From contig JAHHHS010000002.1 of assembly GCA_019359215.1 (NCBI GenBank), forward strand, positions 1-64,000: DNA of 64,000 bases, given 5' to 3'. The notes beneath the pieces were generated by a model, which was not told where the DNA came from, made no database searches, and worked only from the letters and a program-made list of their open reading frames with translations. Shown one piece after another: positions 1-11,175 of the stretch. The translations under genes and the position numbers were made by a program. The stretch comes from Nostoc indistinguendum CM1-VF10 (lineage in GTDB: Bacteria; Cyanobacteriota; Cyanobacteriia; Cyanobacteriales; Nostocaceae). The number at the start of each line of letters is the position of its first letter. The stretch's first letter is position 1.

Positions 1-124
1 CACTCGCATGGCATGACTTTTTGTGTGGAAACTTGAGCATCTCATGCTCTGCCCCTCCAAGTCATCCCTCTCTGTTTTTAAATTCCACCTATATCTACGT
101 TTCAAGACTTTTCTGCACCACTAA
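1..124. other. Non-coding left edge abutting a truncated NRPS
   Basis: No frame here continues the adenylation domain that begins just to the right, and the NRPS frame has a TAA stop at 122-124. A perfect 6-bp palindrome with a 3-nt loop (GAGCAT CTC ATGCTC) lies at 35-49. The NRPS homology therefore starts abruptly near 125. This could be a rearrangement junction, the end of an inserted element (subterminal hairpins are typical of IS200/IS605 ends), or an assembly junction. No transposase is visible in the window. Confidence 0.4.
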
Positions 125-2650
125 GCTCTGGCTAATGCTTTACGTAGCCACTCCAATTTAAGCTTGGTGAAAATTACACCGGCTCACCTAAAGTTACTGT
201 CTCAGATGTTATCACCGCAAGAAGCCGCAGGTCGCACCAGAGCCTTTATCATTGGTGGTGAGAATTTGTTGGCTGAAGATATTGCTTTCTGGCGGGAGTT
301 TGCACCAGATGCAATGTTGGTCAATGAATACGGCCCGACAGAAACAGTGGTCGGGTGCTGTATTTATCAAGTACCGATAGGAGAAAATCTTTCTACTTCA
401 GTAGCAATTGGTAATCCTATAGCTAACACCCAGTTATATGTGCTTGACCAACACTGTCAACCTGTACCGATTGGGGTGGTGGGTGAGTTGCACATTGGTG
501 GCTTGGGATTAGCTAGAGGTTATCTCAATCAGCCAGAATTGACAGCACAAAAGTTTATTCCTAATCCATTTTCTGATAAACCAGGGGAACGACTGTATAA
601 AACTGGTGATTTGGCGCGTTACCGACCAGATGGGGTTCTGGAATTTCTGGGACGAATCGATGACCAGGTAAAAATTCGCGGTTTCCGCATTGAGTTAGCA
701 GAAATTCAATCCGTAATTTTAGAGCATTCGGGGGTAAAGGAAGCCGCAGTAATAGCACGGGAGGATGTTCCAGGTAACAAGCGTTTAGCTGCATATATTG
801 TTTGGAATGCAGAATCACCCAGTTCTATCGACGTTCTGCAAAGCTTTGTGTCAGAGAAACTGCCTGATTATATGGTTCCCTCGGTTTTTGTACCATTAAA
901 GGCTCTGCCTTTGACAAATAATGGCAAGGTAGATACAAAAGCATTGCCAGCACCAGAAGAAGTTAGAGCCAAATCAGGTACTTTTGTTGCTCCTACTACG
1001 CCGACGGAGAAATTACTAGCAGACATTTGGACTAAGGTTTTGCGTGTGGAACGGGTAGGTATCCACGACAATTTCTTTGAGTTGGGCGGCGATTCTATTT
1101 TGAGTATCCAAATTATTGCTAAAGCTAATCAAGCTGGTTTGCAATTGATTCCCAAGCAAATGTTTGATAACCAGACAATTGCAAAATTGGCAGCAGTGGC
1201 GGGTACGGTTCGCACTATCCAAGCAGAACAAGGATTAGTGACAGGTGATGTATTTCTTACCCCGATTCAACACTGGTTTTTTGAGCAAAATCAACCAGAG
1301 CCACATCACTGCAATCAAGGAATTCTGTTGGAAATGCGCCAAAGTCTCGACACCGAGATTTTACAACAGGTAATGCAGCAGTTAATATTGCACCATGATG
1401 CACTGCGTCTGTGTTTTGTCAAGGAACTTTCTGGATGGCAGCAAGCGATCGCTACTCTCCCAGATATTGTGCCAGTGACACGCTTTGATTTTTCTACATT
1501 GTCACAGCAGGAACAAGAATTAGCGATCGCCTCTACAGCCACAAAATTACAAGCTAGTTTCAACCTCTCAGAGAGTCCGTTAGTACAAGCGGCTATTTTT
1601 GACTGTGGTGCAAATCAGCCCAGCTACTTACTACTAATCATTCACCATTTGGCTGTTGATGGTGTTTCTTGGCGCATTCTCCTAGAGGATTTCCAAACTG
1701 TTTACGCTCAACTACAAGCGGGTGAGGCAGTTAAATTACCAGCTAAAACAACTTCCTTCCAGCAGTGGGCGCAAAAGTTAAAAAACTACGCCCAGTCAGA
1801 TCAACTTCAAAACGAACTAGAGTATTGGTGTGCAGAATCCCGTCGTCACGTTTCCCGCATCCCAGTAGATTTTCCTGGAGGCGAGAACACAGCCGCTTCG
1901 GCTCGTACTATATCTGTTTCCTTGAGTGTGGCAGATACCCAAGCTTTATTACAAAAAGTACCAGCCGCTTACCAAACCCAAATTAACGATGTATTACTCA
2001 CAGCACTGGTACAAACTTTTGCTGAGTGGGTGGGAGAGCCAACACTACTTTTAGATTTAGAAGGACATGGGCGGGAAGAAATTTTTGATGATGTGGATTT
2101 GTCACGAACTGTAGGTTGGTTTACGACCATTTTCCCAGTATTATTAAACTTGTCAGCAACTTCTGACTCAGCCACGACAGTAAAAATTGTCAAAGAGCAG
2201 TTACGCGAGATTCCAAATCGCGGCATCGGCTATGGTGTACTGCGTTATCTTAGCGATGATGAATCAATCGCAGAAAAACTGCAAACCCTACCTCAAGCTG
2301 AGGTGCTATTCAACTATTTGGGGCAATCCGATCAAGTCCTTTCAGAGTCATCAACCTTTAGTTTAGCTGACGCAGATATTGGTTCTGCAAGCAGTCCAAA
2401 GGGAAGCCGTCGCCATTTACTAGATATCAACGCGATTGTAGTTGCAGACCGATTACAAATCAGTTGGACTTATAGCAATGCGATTCATCACCAAACCACG
2501 ATTGATAATCTTGCTGAGAATTTTATCAAGGCGTTGAGATCACTAATTCACCAAGTTTCTGACAATAACTCGCTCCCAGCAGATTTATCAGACTTCCAGT
2601 GGAGTGAAACTGACCTCGAAAATATCATTGCAGCAATTGGAGACGTTTAA
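125..2650 (+). CDS. Nonribosomal peptide synthetase, 5'-truncated (A-PCP-E)
   Basis: This is the C-terminal part of an NRPS that would activate one amino acid, tether it to a carrier protein and epimerise it to the D form. Seen in order (residues counted from 125): second half of an adenylation domain with NEYGPTE (about 68), YKTGDLARYRPDG (about 158), DDQVKIRGFRIE and NGKVD; a carrier protein with DNFFELGGDSI (about 316; Ser carries phosphopantetheine); and an epimerisation domain with TPIQHWF (379), HHLAVDGVSW (about 507), EGHGRE, RTVGWFTTIFP (661) and FNYLG (728). The condensation domain and the first half of the A domain are missing. Coding sense begins at 125, right after an in-frame TAA, and no good start exists; TTG at 164 is the first start-like codon. 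The stop lies 1 nt before the ATG of the next NRPS, so the two are one operon. It is either a pseudogene remnant or cut at a sequence junction. Confidence 0.85.
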   Translation, partial: ALANALRSHSNLSLVKITPAHLKLLSQMLSPQEAAGRTRAFIIGGENLLAEDIAFWREFAPDAMLVNEYGPTETVVGCCIYQVPIGENLSTSVAIGNPIANTQLYVLDQHCQPVPIGVVGELHIGGLGLARGYLNQPELTAQKFIPNPFSDKPGERLYKTGDLARYRPDGVLEFLGRIDDQVKIRGFRIELAEIQSVILEHSGVKEAAVIAREDVPGNKRLAAYIVWNAESPSSIDVLQSFVSEKLPDYMVPSVFVPLKALPLTNNGKVDTKALPAPEEVRAKSGTFVAPTTPTEKLLADIWTKVLRVERVGIHDNFFELGGDSILSIQIIAKANQAGLQLIPKQMFDNQTIAKLAAVAGTVRTIQAEQGLVTGDVFLTPIQHWFFEQNQPEPHHCNQGILLEMRQSLDTEILQQVMQQLILHHDALRLCFVKELSGWQQAIATLPDIVPVTRFDFSTLSQQEQELAIASTATKLQASFNLSESPLVQAAIFDCGANQPSYLLLIIHHLAVDGVSWRILLEDFQTVYAQLQAGEAVKLPAKTTSFQQWAQKLKNYAQSDQLQNELEYWCAESRRHVSRIPVDFPGGENTAASARTISVSLSVADTQALLQKVPAAYQTQINDVLLTALVQTFAEWVGEPTLLLDLEGHGREEIFDDVDLSRTVGWFTTIFPVLLNLSATSDSATTVKIVKEQLREIPNRGIGYGVLRYLSDDESIAEKLQTLPQAEVLFNYLGQSDQVLSESSTFSLADADIGSASSPKGSRRHLLDINAIVVADRLQISWTYSNAIHHQTTIDNLAENFIKALRSLIHQVSDNNSLPADLSDFQWSETDLENIIAAIGDV

Positions 2651-2651
2651 A

Positions 2652-5600
2652 ATGGGTATGCAAAATGTAGAGGATTTTTATCCTCTTTCACCAATGCAGC
2701 AGGGATTACTTTTTCATACCCTATCTGCACCAGATACAGGAGTGTATTTTAATCAGTTAGTATGTACTCTTTCTGGACAACTGAATATTTCTGTATTTGA
2801 ACGAGTTTGGCAGCAGGTAATTCAGCGTCATTCAATTTTGCGGACTTGTTTTCGTTGGCAAAATTTAAAAGAGCCTGTACAAGTGGTGCTACGTCAGATA
2901 GAACTGCCTTTAAAATATTACGATTGGCAAGGTATTTCATCTACTGAGCAGCAACAAAAGTTAGAGGCTTTTTTAGAGAAAGACCGTACTTTAGGTATTG
3001 AACTCACCCAAGCGCCGTTGATGCGTTTGGCGTTAATTCAACTGAGCGAAAATACTTACCAATTTGTCTGGAACACCCATCATCTAATTACCGATGGCTG
3101 GTCTACATCGTTGTTGCTGGAGGAAGTTTTTAAATTTTATACTGCCCTCTGTCAAGGTGAAGAATTGCGGCTAGAGGCTCCCCGTCCTTACCGCGATTAC
3201 ATCAAATGGCTACAGAAACAGGATTTGTCAAAGGCTGAGACTTTTTGGCGACAGACGTTGAGTGGTTTTTCTGCTCCTACTAACCTCCGTATTGAAAAAA
3301 CATTGAGTAGTAGTCATAGCCAAATAAAAAATCATGCAGCCCAACAAATAAAATTATCAGCTAGTCAAACCGCAGCGATGCGATCGCTTGTTCGTCAGCA
3401 GCAAATTACCCTCAATGCTTTAGTACAAGGTGCTTGGGCTTGGCTGTTGAGTTATTACAGTGGCGAGACAGACGTAGTTTTTGGTGTAACCGTCTCTGGT
3501 CGTCCGGTAACGCTGGCGGGTGCTGAATCTATGCTGGGATTATTCATTAACACCTTACCTTTGAGGGTACAAATATCATTAGATACTTCAGCTTTGGCTT
3601 TGCTCAAACAGATTCAAACCCAACAGTCCGAAATTTCTCAATATGAATATAGCCCCTTAGTACAGGTGCAAGGGTGGAGTGAAGTACCACGCGGGATGTC
3701 TTTATTTGACAGCATCTTGGTATTTGAAAATTACCCCGTGGATACTTCAAAACGGCAAATTAACAATTTAGAAATCTCAAACGTTGCTGTGGATGAACGG
3801 ACAAACTATCCTTTAACCGTTACAGCCATACCTAGCCAAGAGTTATCATTGGAAATTGCTTATGATCGCGATCGCTTTGGTGATGATGCCATAACTCGGA
3901 TGTTAGGGCATTTGGGCAATTTGTTAGCAGGTATTCTAGCTAATCCTGAGCAGCGCCTGTCAGACTTGCCTCTATTGACAGAAGCAGAAAAGCATACTTT
4001 ATTAGTTGAGTGGAATAATACTGAAATTGATTACCCTCAAGACCAATGCATTCATCAATTATTTGAAGCACAGGTAGAAAAAACACCCGATGCTGTAGCG
4101 GTAGTATATCAAGAGCAATCTTTAACCTATCGAGAGCTAAATCAAAAAGCAAATCAACTCGCCCACTATCTGCAAAAACTGGGAGTAAGACCAGAGATAT
4201 TGGTAGGGATTTGTGTAGAGCGTTCCTTAGAAATGATAGTTGGATTATTAGGAATTCTCAAAGCTGGCGGGGCATATCTGCCACTAGACCCAGTGTACCC
4301 GCAAGAACGGTTAGCGTATATGTTAGCGGATGCTCAAGTGTCAGTGTTGCTCACCCAGGAATGTCTCTTGGCAAATTTTCCAGATACCCCAGCCAAAGTT
4401 ATATGTATAGATAATGCAGAGTTAATAGCACAACAACTACAAACTAATCCGATAAATCAAAGCAACCCCAACAATTTAGTATATGTAATCTACACATCTG
4501 GTTCCACTGGCAAACCCAAAGGGGTGATGATTGAACAAGGGTCTTTAGTTAACTACACACAAGCAGCGATCGCGGAATATGAAATAAATTCTAGCGATCG
4601 CATTCTCCAATTTGCCTCCATTAGCTTTGATGCAGCCGCCGAAGAAATCTTTCCTTGTTTAGTACAGGGAGCAACTTTGGTATTACGAACTGATGAAATG
4701 TTAAGTTCAATACCTCATTTTTTAGAAAAATCTCAACAGCAATCACTGACTATATTAGACTTGCCAACGGTTTTTTGGCAGCAATTAACTGCTGAGTTAT
4801 CTGCACTCAAATTAACTTTACCGTCATCTCTACGATTATTAATTATCGGTGGTGAAAAAGCATCAATCGATAAAGTATTAACTTGGCAAGAGTGTGTAAA
4901 TAAAAGAATTAGGCTAATTAATAGCTACGGCCCCACTGAAGCCACAGTAGTAGCTACAACTTTTGATTTATCAGAGCCAACTTTTACCCAAGAAATACCT
5001 ATTGGCAAAGCTGTTTATAATATTCAAACTTATATCTTAGATGGCCACCTGCAACCAGTTTCTATTGGTATTCCCGGCGAATTGTATATTGGCGGTCAAG
5101 GTCTAGCACGAGGTTATCTCAATCGACCTGATTTAACTGCTGAAAAATTTATACCTAATCCTTTTAAAGAAGGCAAAAAGCTATATAAAACCGGAGACTT
5201 AGTACGCTATCGCCATGATGGTAATATGGAAATTATTGGTCGCGTAGACCATCAAGTAAAAATTCGTGGCTTCCGCATCGAATTACGCGAAATCGAAGCC
5301 AAACTAGTTCAGCATTCACTTGTACAAGATGCTGTAGTCATAGTTATAGAAGATAACCCTAATAACAAGCGATTAATAGCATATATCGTTGCTAATACAC
5401 AAAATTCTGAGTTAGTAAATAATATCCGACAATTCCTCAAACAAAGTCTCCCAGAGTACATGATACCTGCTGTATTTGTACTCCTGGAAAAATTCCCACT
5501 TACACCTAATGGTAAAGTAGACCACCGCGCGCTACCCATACCGGATAAAACATATTATTCTATTGTTAAAAATTACATAGCACCACGGACACAAACTGAA

Positions 5601-7043
5601 ACAAAATTAGCGAAAATTTGGGCTGAATTACTTAACATTCAACAAGTCAGTATTGAAGATAACTTTTTTGATTTAGGAGGACATTCCTTACTACTAACTC
5701 AGCTTGTTTTTCGGATACGCCAAACATGGCAAATAGAACTACCTTTAAGCAGTTTGTGGGAAATGCCGACAATTGCTGGTTTAGCCCAAAGTATCGAAAC
5801 GGCTCAAAATATGGGTTATTCTACTATCGCTATTACTTCCAAAAATAAAATTAATTGGCAAGCCGAAGCTGCCCTTGATTCTGCAATACTTCCAGAAAAA
5901 GCAATTAAATATTCAACTGAGACTGCTGGCATTTTCTTAACTGGAGCCACAGGTTTTGTCGGGGCATTTTTACTTTATGAACTCCTACAACAAACTCAGG
6001 CAAATATTTATTGTCTGGTACGTGCAGCGAATCTAGAAGAGGGTAAAAAAAGAATTCAAAGCAGTCTCGAATCATATTTAATCTGGGATGATTCTTTTAG
6101 TTCTAGAATTATTGCCATTATCGGGAATTTATCTGAGCCATTTTTGGGACTTTCTCGGCAGAAATTTCAAGAATTAGCTGACTTAATTGATGTGATTTAT
6201 CACAATGGCGCATTGGTTAATCATGCTTCGCCATACGCCACATTAAAGGCGGCGAATGTATTAGGAACGCAGGAAGTTTTGCGGTTAGCAACTCAATTTA
6301 AAGTCAAACCTGTACATTTTATGTCAACCGATGGCGTGTTTTCTGTCAAAGGTGATTCCGGTGTGAAAGTAATCCAAGAGCAAGATAGCCTTGATGATTA
6401 TCAAGTGCCATCTGGAGGCTACACCCAGAGTAAATGGGTTGCCGAAAAGTTAGTCACAATTGCACGCGATCGCGGCCTTCCTGTAACTATACATAGAATA
6501 GGACGTGTTTCTGGACACAGCAAAACCGGAGTATTCAATCAAAATGACTTTTTATACAGATTAATCATCGGCTGTATAAAACTTGAAAAAGTGCCAGATG
6601 GCAATATGATTGAAGATATGGCTCCTGTAGATTATGTGAGCAAAGCCGTAGTCCATTTATCCAGACAAGAAAAATCTATAGGGAAAGGGAAGGCATTTCA
6701 CTTTGTAAATTCCCAACCTTTTCATTCAATTAAGCTGATCAAATTACTCCGCTCCCTTGGCTATCCACTGCAACAAATTTCTAATGACCAATGGCAAGCA
6801 GATTTGATTAACATTGCTGAACACTACCCAGAACATCCACTATATCCACTTGTACCCTTGCTGAGTGAACAGAATCATAACTCAGCAGTACTAAAGTTTG
6901 ACTGTCAAAATACACGCGATGGGCTAGCAAATACCTCTATTATTTGCCCGCCAATCGATGATAGTTTGCTTAATACTTACTTGTCTTATCTTATGCAAAA
7001 AGGATTTTTGGAGGCTCCCAAACATAAATTGATCAACATCTAA
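2652..7043 (+). CDS. Nonribosomal peptide synthetase, C-A-PCP-thioester reductase
   Basis: This is a terminal NRPS module of 1463 aa that adds one residue and releases the peptide reductively. It has a condensation domain (FYPLSPMQQGLLFH at the N-terminus; HHLITDGWS near residue 145) and an adenylation domain (YTSGSTGKPKG near 614, NSYGPTEA near 757, YKTGDLVRYRHDG, NGKVD). A carrier protein follows (DNFFDLGGHSL near 1004), then a C-terminal reductase with the NAD(P)-binding motif TGATGFVG (about 1097) and the YTQSK catalytic Tyr/Lys (about 1256). Aligned by eye to GrsA, the pocket residues read D-A-E-D-I-G-S-V-V; I do not assign a substrate. After an E domain the C domain should be of the DCL type. 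ATG 2652 is preferred because GGAG lies at 2639-2642 and the gene follows the upstream stop by 1 nt. The reductase family gives an aldehyde or alcohol; the aminotransferase next door suggests the aldehyde is used. Confidence 0.93.
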   Translation: MGMQNVEDFYPLSPMQQGLLFHTLSAPDTGVYFNQLVCTLSGQLNISVFERVWQQVIQRHSILRTCFRWQNLKEPVQVVLRQIELPLKYYDWQGISSTEQQQKLEAFLEKDRTLGIELTQAPLMRLALIQLSENTYQFVWNTHHLITDGWSTSLLLEEVFKFYTALCQGEELRLEAPRPYRDYIKWLQKQDLSKAETFWRQTLSGFSAPTNLRIEKTLSSSHSQIKNHAAQQIKLSASQTAAMRSLVRQQQITLNALVQGAWAWLLSYYSGETDVVFGVTVSGRPVTLAGAESMLGLFINTLPLRVQISLDTSALALLKQIQTQQSEISQYEYSPLVQVQGWSEVPRGMSLFDSILVFENYPVDTSKRQINNLEISNVAVDERTNYPLTVTAIPSQELSLEIAYDRDRFGDDAITRMLGHLGNLLAGILANPEQRLSDLPLLTEAEKHTLLVEWNNTEIDYPQDQCIHQLFEAQVEKTPDAVAVVYQEQSLTYRELNQKANQLAHYLQKLGVRPEILVGICVERSLEMIVGLLGILKAGGAYLPLDPVYPQERLAYMLADAQVSVLLTQECLLANFPDTPAKVICIDNAELIAQQLQTNPINQSNPNNLVYVIYTSGSTGKPKGVMIEQGSLVNYTQAAIAEYEINSSDRILQFASISFDAAAEEIFPCLVQGATLVLRTDEMLSSIPHFLEKSQQQSLTILDLPTVFWQQLTAELSALKLTLPSSLRLLIIGGEKASIDKVLTWQECVNKRIRLINSYGPTEATVVATTFDLSEPTFTQEIPIGKAVYNIQTYILDGHLQPVSIGIPGELYIGGQGLARGYLNRPDLTAEKFIPNPFKEGKKLYKTGDLVRYRHDGNMEIIGRVDHQVKIRGFRIELREIEAKLVQHSLVQDAVVIVIEDNPNNKRLIAYIVANTQNSELVNNIRQFLKQSLPEYMIPAVFVLLEKFPLTPNGKVDHRALPIPDKTYYSIVKNYIAPRTQTETKLAKIWAELLNIQQVSIEDNFFDLGGHSLLLTQLVFRIRQTWQIELPLSSLWEMPTIAGLAQSIETAQNMGYSTIAITSKNKINWQAEAALDSAILPEKAIKYSTETAGIFLTGATGFVGAFLLYELLQQTQANIYCLVRAANLEEGKKRIQSSLESYLIWDDSFSSRIIAIIGNLSEPFLGLSRQKFQELADLIDVIYHNGALVNHASPYATLKAANVLGTQEVLRLATQFKVKPVHFMSTDGVFSVKGDSGVKVIQEQDSLDDYQVPSGGYTQSKWVAEKLVTIARDRGLPVTIHRIGRVSGHSKTGVFNQNDFLYRLIIGCIKLEKVPDGNMIEDMAPVDYVSKAVVHLSRQEKSIGKGKAFHFVNSQPFHSIKLIKLLRSLGYPLQQISNDQWQADLINIAEHYPEHPLYPLVPLLSEQNHNSAVLKFDCQNTRDGLANTSIICPPIDDSLLNTYLSYLMQKGFLEAPKHKLINI

Positions 7044-7074
7044 TGTTTTATAAAATTCGCCACACATTAATACT

Positions 7075-8439
<1,365 letters not shown>

Positions 8440-8542
8440 AAATAGCATCAAGGAACTGCGAGAAGGTAGTTTATTGCCATAGTTATGGCATTGACAAATC
8501 TACGTGAAAATTAATAAAACTAACTAATAGGAGAATAGGCAA

Positions 8543-9298
8543 ATGCTTACAATCAATCCTAACGCTACATACGACCCTTGGGCTAAAATTTACAATGATT
8601 ATTGGGGGCTAAGATACTGCCGAGCTATTTTGCCTGCTTTGGAAAAGCTACTACAACAATATAATATTCAGCAAGAGGCAGATATTCTTGATTTATGTTG
8701 TGGTACTGGACACATGGTAGAACATTTAATCGAGAAAGGCTATCAAGTCACAGGTCTTGATATTTCTGAAGGAATGTTGCAATATGCGCGTAAAAATGCC
8801 CCCAATGCTAAATTCATTCTTGATGATGCCAGATTTTTTAATTTACCACCCACTTTCCATGCAGTGATTTCTGCCAACGCAGGACTTAATGAAATAATAA
8901 AATTTGAAGACTTACAACAAGTATTTGGAAAAGTATATGATTCACTACTGAATAATGCAATTTTTTTGTTTGGCTTAAATTTGGAAGATTTTTATAAATC
9001 CTGGAATGGTGCAATTTCAGATAGTGATGTTAAAGATGATTTCGCTTGGGCTTGTTGTGATAGCTATAATCCTGAAGAAAAAATAGGACAATTTAAGATT
9101 ACCATTTTTCAAATGGTAGAAGAATCTTGGCAACGTTTAGATATTAATAATCTGGTTAGAGGCTATTCTAGAACAGAAGTTGTCACTGCTCTTAAAAATG
9201 TCGGTTTTACAGACATTAATATTTACGATGAAAAGGGAAATATAGCAGATTCTCAATATAGCCTGCATACCATTTTTTCAGGACGGAAACAACCGTAA
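8543..9298 (+). CDS. Class I SAM-dependent methyltransferase
   Basis: A 251-aa Rossmann-fold methyltransferase. The SAM-binding motif I is ILDLCCGTGHM (about residues 49-59), followed by the acidic end of strand 2 in VTGLDIS and the motif LDDARFF. The C-terminal part (SLHTIFSGRKQP) resembles small-molecule methyltransferases of the ubiquinone/NRPS tailoring type. It is preceded by a purine-rich ribosome site (AGGAGAATAGG, 8529-8539). It lies between the aminotransferase and the MbtH gene, so it most likely methylates the peptide product, possibly the new terminal amine or a side chain. Substrate and position cannot be read from sequence. Confidence 0.85.
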   Translation: MLTINPNATYDPWAKIYNDYWGLRYCRAILPALEKLLQQYNIQQEADILDLCCGTGHMVEHLIEKGYQVTGLDISEGMLQYARKNAPNAKFILDDARFFNLPPTFHAVISANAGLNEIIKFEDLQQVFGKVYDSLLNNAIFLFGLNLEDFYKSWNGAISDSDVKDDFAWACCDSYNPEEKIGQFKITIFQMVEESWQRLDINNLVRGYSRTEVVTALKNVGFTDINIYDEKGNIADSQYSLHTIFSGRKQP

Positions 9299-9329
9299 AT
9301 AAATAGACAAATTTGGAGGAAAATAAATA

Positions 9330-9554
9330 ATGGAAAACGTAGATACAGAAGACCAAACAATTTACAAAGTTGTAGTAAATCATGAAGAGCAGTATTCTAT
9401 TTGGCCTGCTGATAGAGAAAATGCCCTTGGTTGGACAGATGCAGGTAAAACTGGGATAAAATCAGAATGTTTGGAATACATTAAAGAAATATGGACTGAT
9501 ATGAGACCCCTAAGTTTGCGAAAGAAGATGGAAGAGTTATCTAGTAAAAAATAA
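9330..9554 (+). CDS. MbtH-family NRPS accessory protein
   Basis: A 74-aa MbtH-like protein, which binds adenylation domains and is often needed for their folding or activity. The family signature is complete: NHEEQYSIWP, then GWTDAGKTG, then CLEYIKEIWTDMRPLSLR with the conserved tryptophans. A strong ribosome site (GGAGG, 9314-9318) precedes ATG 9330. It is the last gene of the peptide operon and is followed by a hairpin terminator. Its intact state argues that at least the second NRPS may still be expressed. Confidence 0.95.
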   Translation: MENVDTEDQTIYKVVVNHEEQYSIWPADRENALGWTDAGKTGIKSECLEYIKEIWTDMRPLSLRKKMEELSSKK

Positions 9555-9579
9555 TACTTGTATAACTTTAATATTACTA

Positions 9580-9620
9580 TTTGTAGAGAGGTTGAACTTC
9601 TCTACAAAATTTTTATTTTT
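9580..9620 (+). terminator. Rho-independent terminator of the peptide operon
   Basis: The stem TTTGTAGAGA / TCTCTACAAA encloses a short loop (GGTTGAACT) and is followed by ATTTTTATTTTT. It lies 25 nt downstream of the MbtH stop and 57 nt before fetA. Confidence 0.75.
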
Positions 9621-9676
9621 GAAATCCCCGCCCCGGTCGAGGTAGGAAAATAAAGTTACCACCATAAATAAGCTGA

Positions 9677-10378
9677 ATGTCCAACCAACTAAGTAAAAGC
9701 TCTATCACCAATCCAGAATCATTTACTAACGCTCCAATTTTAACAGTACAAGGCTTAGGTAAAAAAATCCAAAATAAATGGTTGTGGCGAAATTTAAACC
9801 TTGAACTACTATCTGGAGAACGCGTTGCTGTAGTTGGCGCTTCCGGTTGCGGTAAAAGTCAGCTACTAAGAGCGATCGCTAATCTTGATCCAATACAAGA
9901 AGGCTACATCTTTTTTCAAGGAAAATCTATTGATTCTTGTTACACACCACAATATCGCTCTCAAGTTGTCTATCTTCATCAGCGCCCTGCACTTTGGGAA
10001 GGAACTGTAGAAGATAACCTCAAACAAGTTTATCGTTTAGCAACTCATCGTCAACAAGTTTATAATCGCCAACTAATTCTTAATTATTTGCAGCTTTTAC
10101 ATAAACCTGCTGATTTTTTACAACGTTCGGTGAGTGCAATTTCTGGTGGTGAGGCTCAAATTCTAGCTTTTCTGCGTGCTTTGCAACTTTCGCCTTTGGT
10201 GTTACTACTTGATGAACCTACCGCTTCATTAGATATGGCAACAGCCAATAGTTTAGAAGCTTTGGTTGCAGCTTGGCAAAAAGAAGACCCCCAACGAGCA
10301 TATCTTTGGACAAGTCACGATCCAGTACAATTGCAGCGCATTACTCATCGTCAAATTAACTTAAAACCCAACGAATAA
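9677..10378 (+). CDS. fetA: ABC transporter ATP-binding protein, FetA/YbbL-like
   Basis: A 233-aa ATPase subunit. It shows Walker A (GASGCGKSQ, about residues 55-63), the signature ISGGEAQ (about 154), Walker B (LVLLLDEP, about 175) and a switch histidine in TSHDP. The stop overlaps the start of the following UPF0014 membrane protein by 1 nt, the normal fetA-fetB arrangement. In E. coli FetAB exports iron and relieves iron-linked oxidative stress; that role is carried over by homology only. It begins after a terminator, so it is probably transcribed separately from the NRPS operon. Confidence 0.85.
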   Translation: MSNQLSKSSITNPESFTNAPILTVQGLGKKIQNKWLWRNLNLELLSGERVAVVGASGCGKSQLLRAIANLDPIQEGYIFFQGKSIDSCYTPQYRSQVVYLHQRPALWEGTVEDNLKQVYRLATHRQQVYNRQLILNYLQLLHKPADFLQRSVSAISGGEAQILAFLRALQLSPLVLLLDEPTASLDMATANSLEALVAAWQKEDPQRAYLWTSHDPVQLQRITHRQINLKPNE

Positions 10379-11175
10379 TGACAGCCAGTTATATTTCTAT
10401 TAGTTACACTCAACTTACATTAGCAGCTTTATTTATCCTCATTAATATAGGTCTTTCATTTGCTTTAAATTTAGGACTAGGAAAAAGCCTTTTAATTGCT
10501 TCATTACGTATGGTAGTGCAATTGTTGTTGGTAGGATATTTATTACAGTGGGTATTTACTCTTCGTAACCCAATACTAATTTTAGCTTTAGCTTTAGCTA
10601 TGACGATTATGGCGGGTATATCAAGTGTTAATCGGACTCGCCGACGGTTTACTAGTATTTACTGGAATAATTTTGTTTCGCTTTTTTGTGGTTCATTTTT
10701 AGTTACAGGCTTTACTGTTAGCGGGATTATTCAAGTACATCCTTGGTATGATCCTCAGTATCTCATTCCTCTGTTAGGAATGATTTTAGGTAATGCCCTG
10801 ACTGGTACTTCTCTAGCATTAGAACGCTTTATGGAGGACTTGACTAATCGTCGAGAACAAGTAGAAGCACTATTAACTTTAGGTGCAACTCGTTGGGAAG
10901 CTGCACATCAACCAATTAAAGAAGCATTAAGAATCGGGATGATTCCCACAATTAACTCAATGATGGTGATGGGGTTAGTTAGTCTACCAGGAATGATGAC
11001 TGGTCAAATTTTAGCTGGAGCTAGTCCTGTAGATGCTATCCGCTATCAAATTGTAATTATTTTTGCACAAGCATCGGGAACTGCGATCGCCACTATAGGA
11101 GTTGTATTACTGGCGTTTTTATCGCTATTTAATCAAAAACATCAGCTGACAGATGCTTTGTACAAGCAAAGCTAA
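10378..11175 (+). CDS. fetB: FetB/YbbM-like permease (UPF0014 family)
   Basis: A 265-aa integral membrane protein with about seven hydrophobic segments, starting with an uncleaved N-terminal helix. The family-typical cytoplasmic region is present: GMILGNALTGTSLALERF, then EALLTLGATRWEA, then GMIPTINSMMVMGLVSLPGMMTGQILAGASP. The ATG overlaps the fetA stop, so the two subunits are translationally coupled. The pair is expected to export a metal (iron in E. coli) from the cytoplasm. Substrate in this organism is inferred. Confidence 0.87.
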   Translation: MTASYISISYTQLTLAALFILINIGLSFALNLGLGKSLLIASLRMVVQLLLVGYLLQWVFTLRNPILILALALAMTIMAGISSVNRTRRRFTSIYWNNFVSLFCGSFLVTGFTVSGIIQVHPWYDPQYLIPLLGMILGNALTGTSLALERFMEDLTNRREQVEALLTLGATRWEAAHQPIKEALRIGMIPTINSMMVMGLVSLPGMMTGQILAGASPVDAIRYQIVIIFAQASGTAIATIGVVLLAFLSLFNQKHQLTDALYKQS

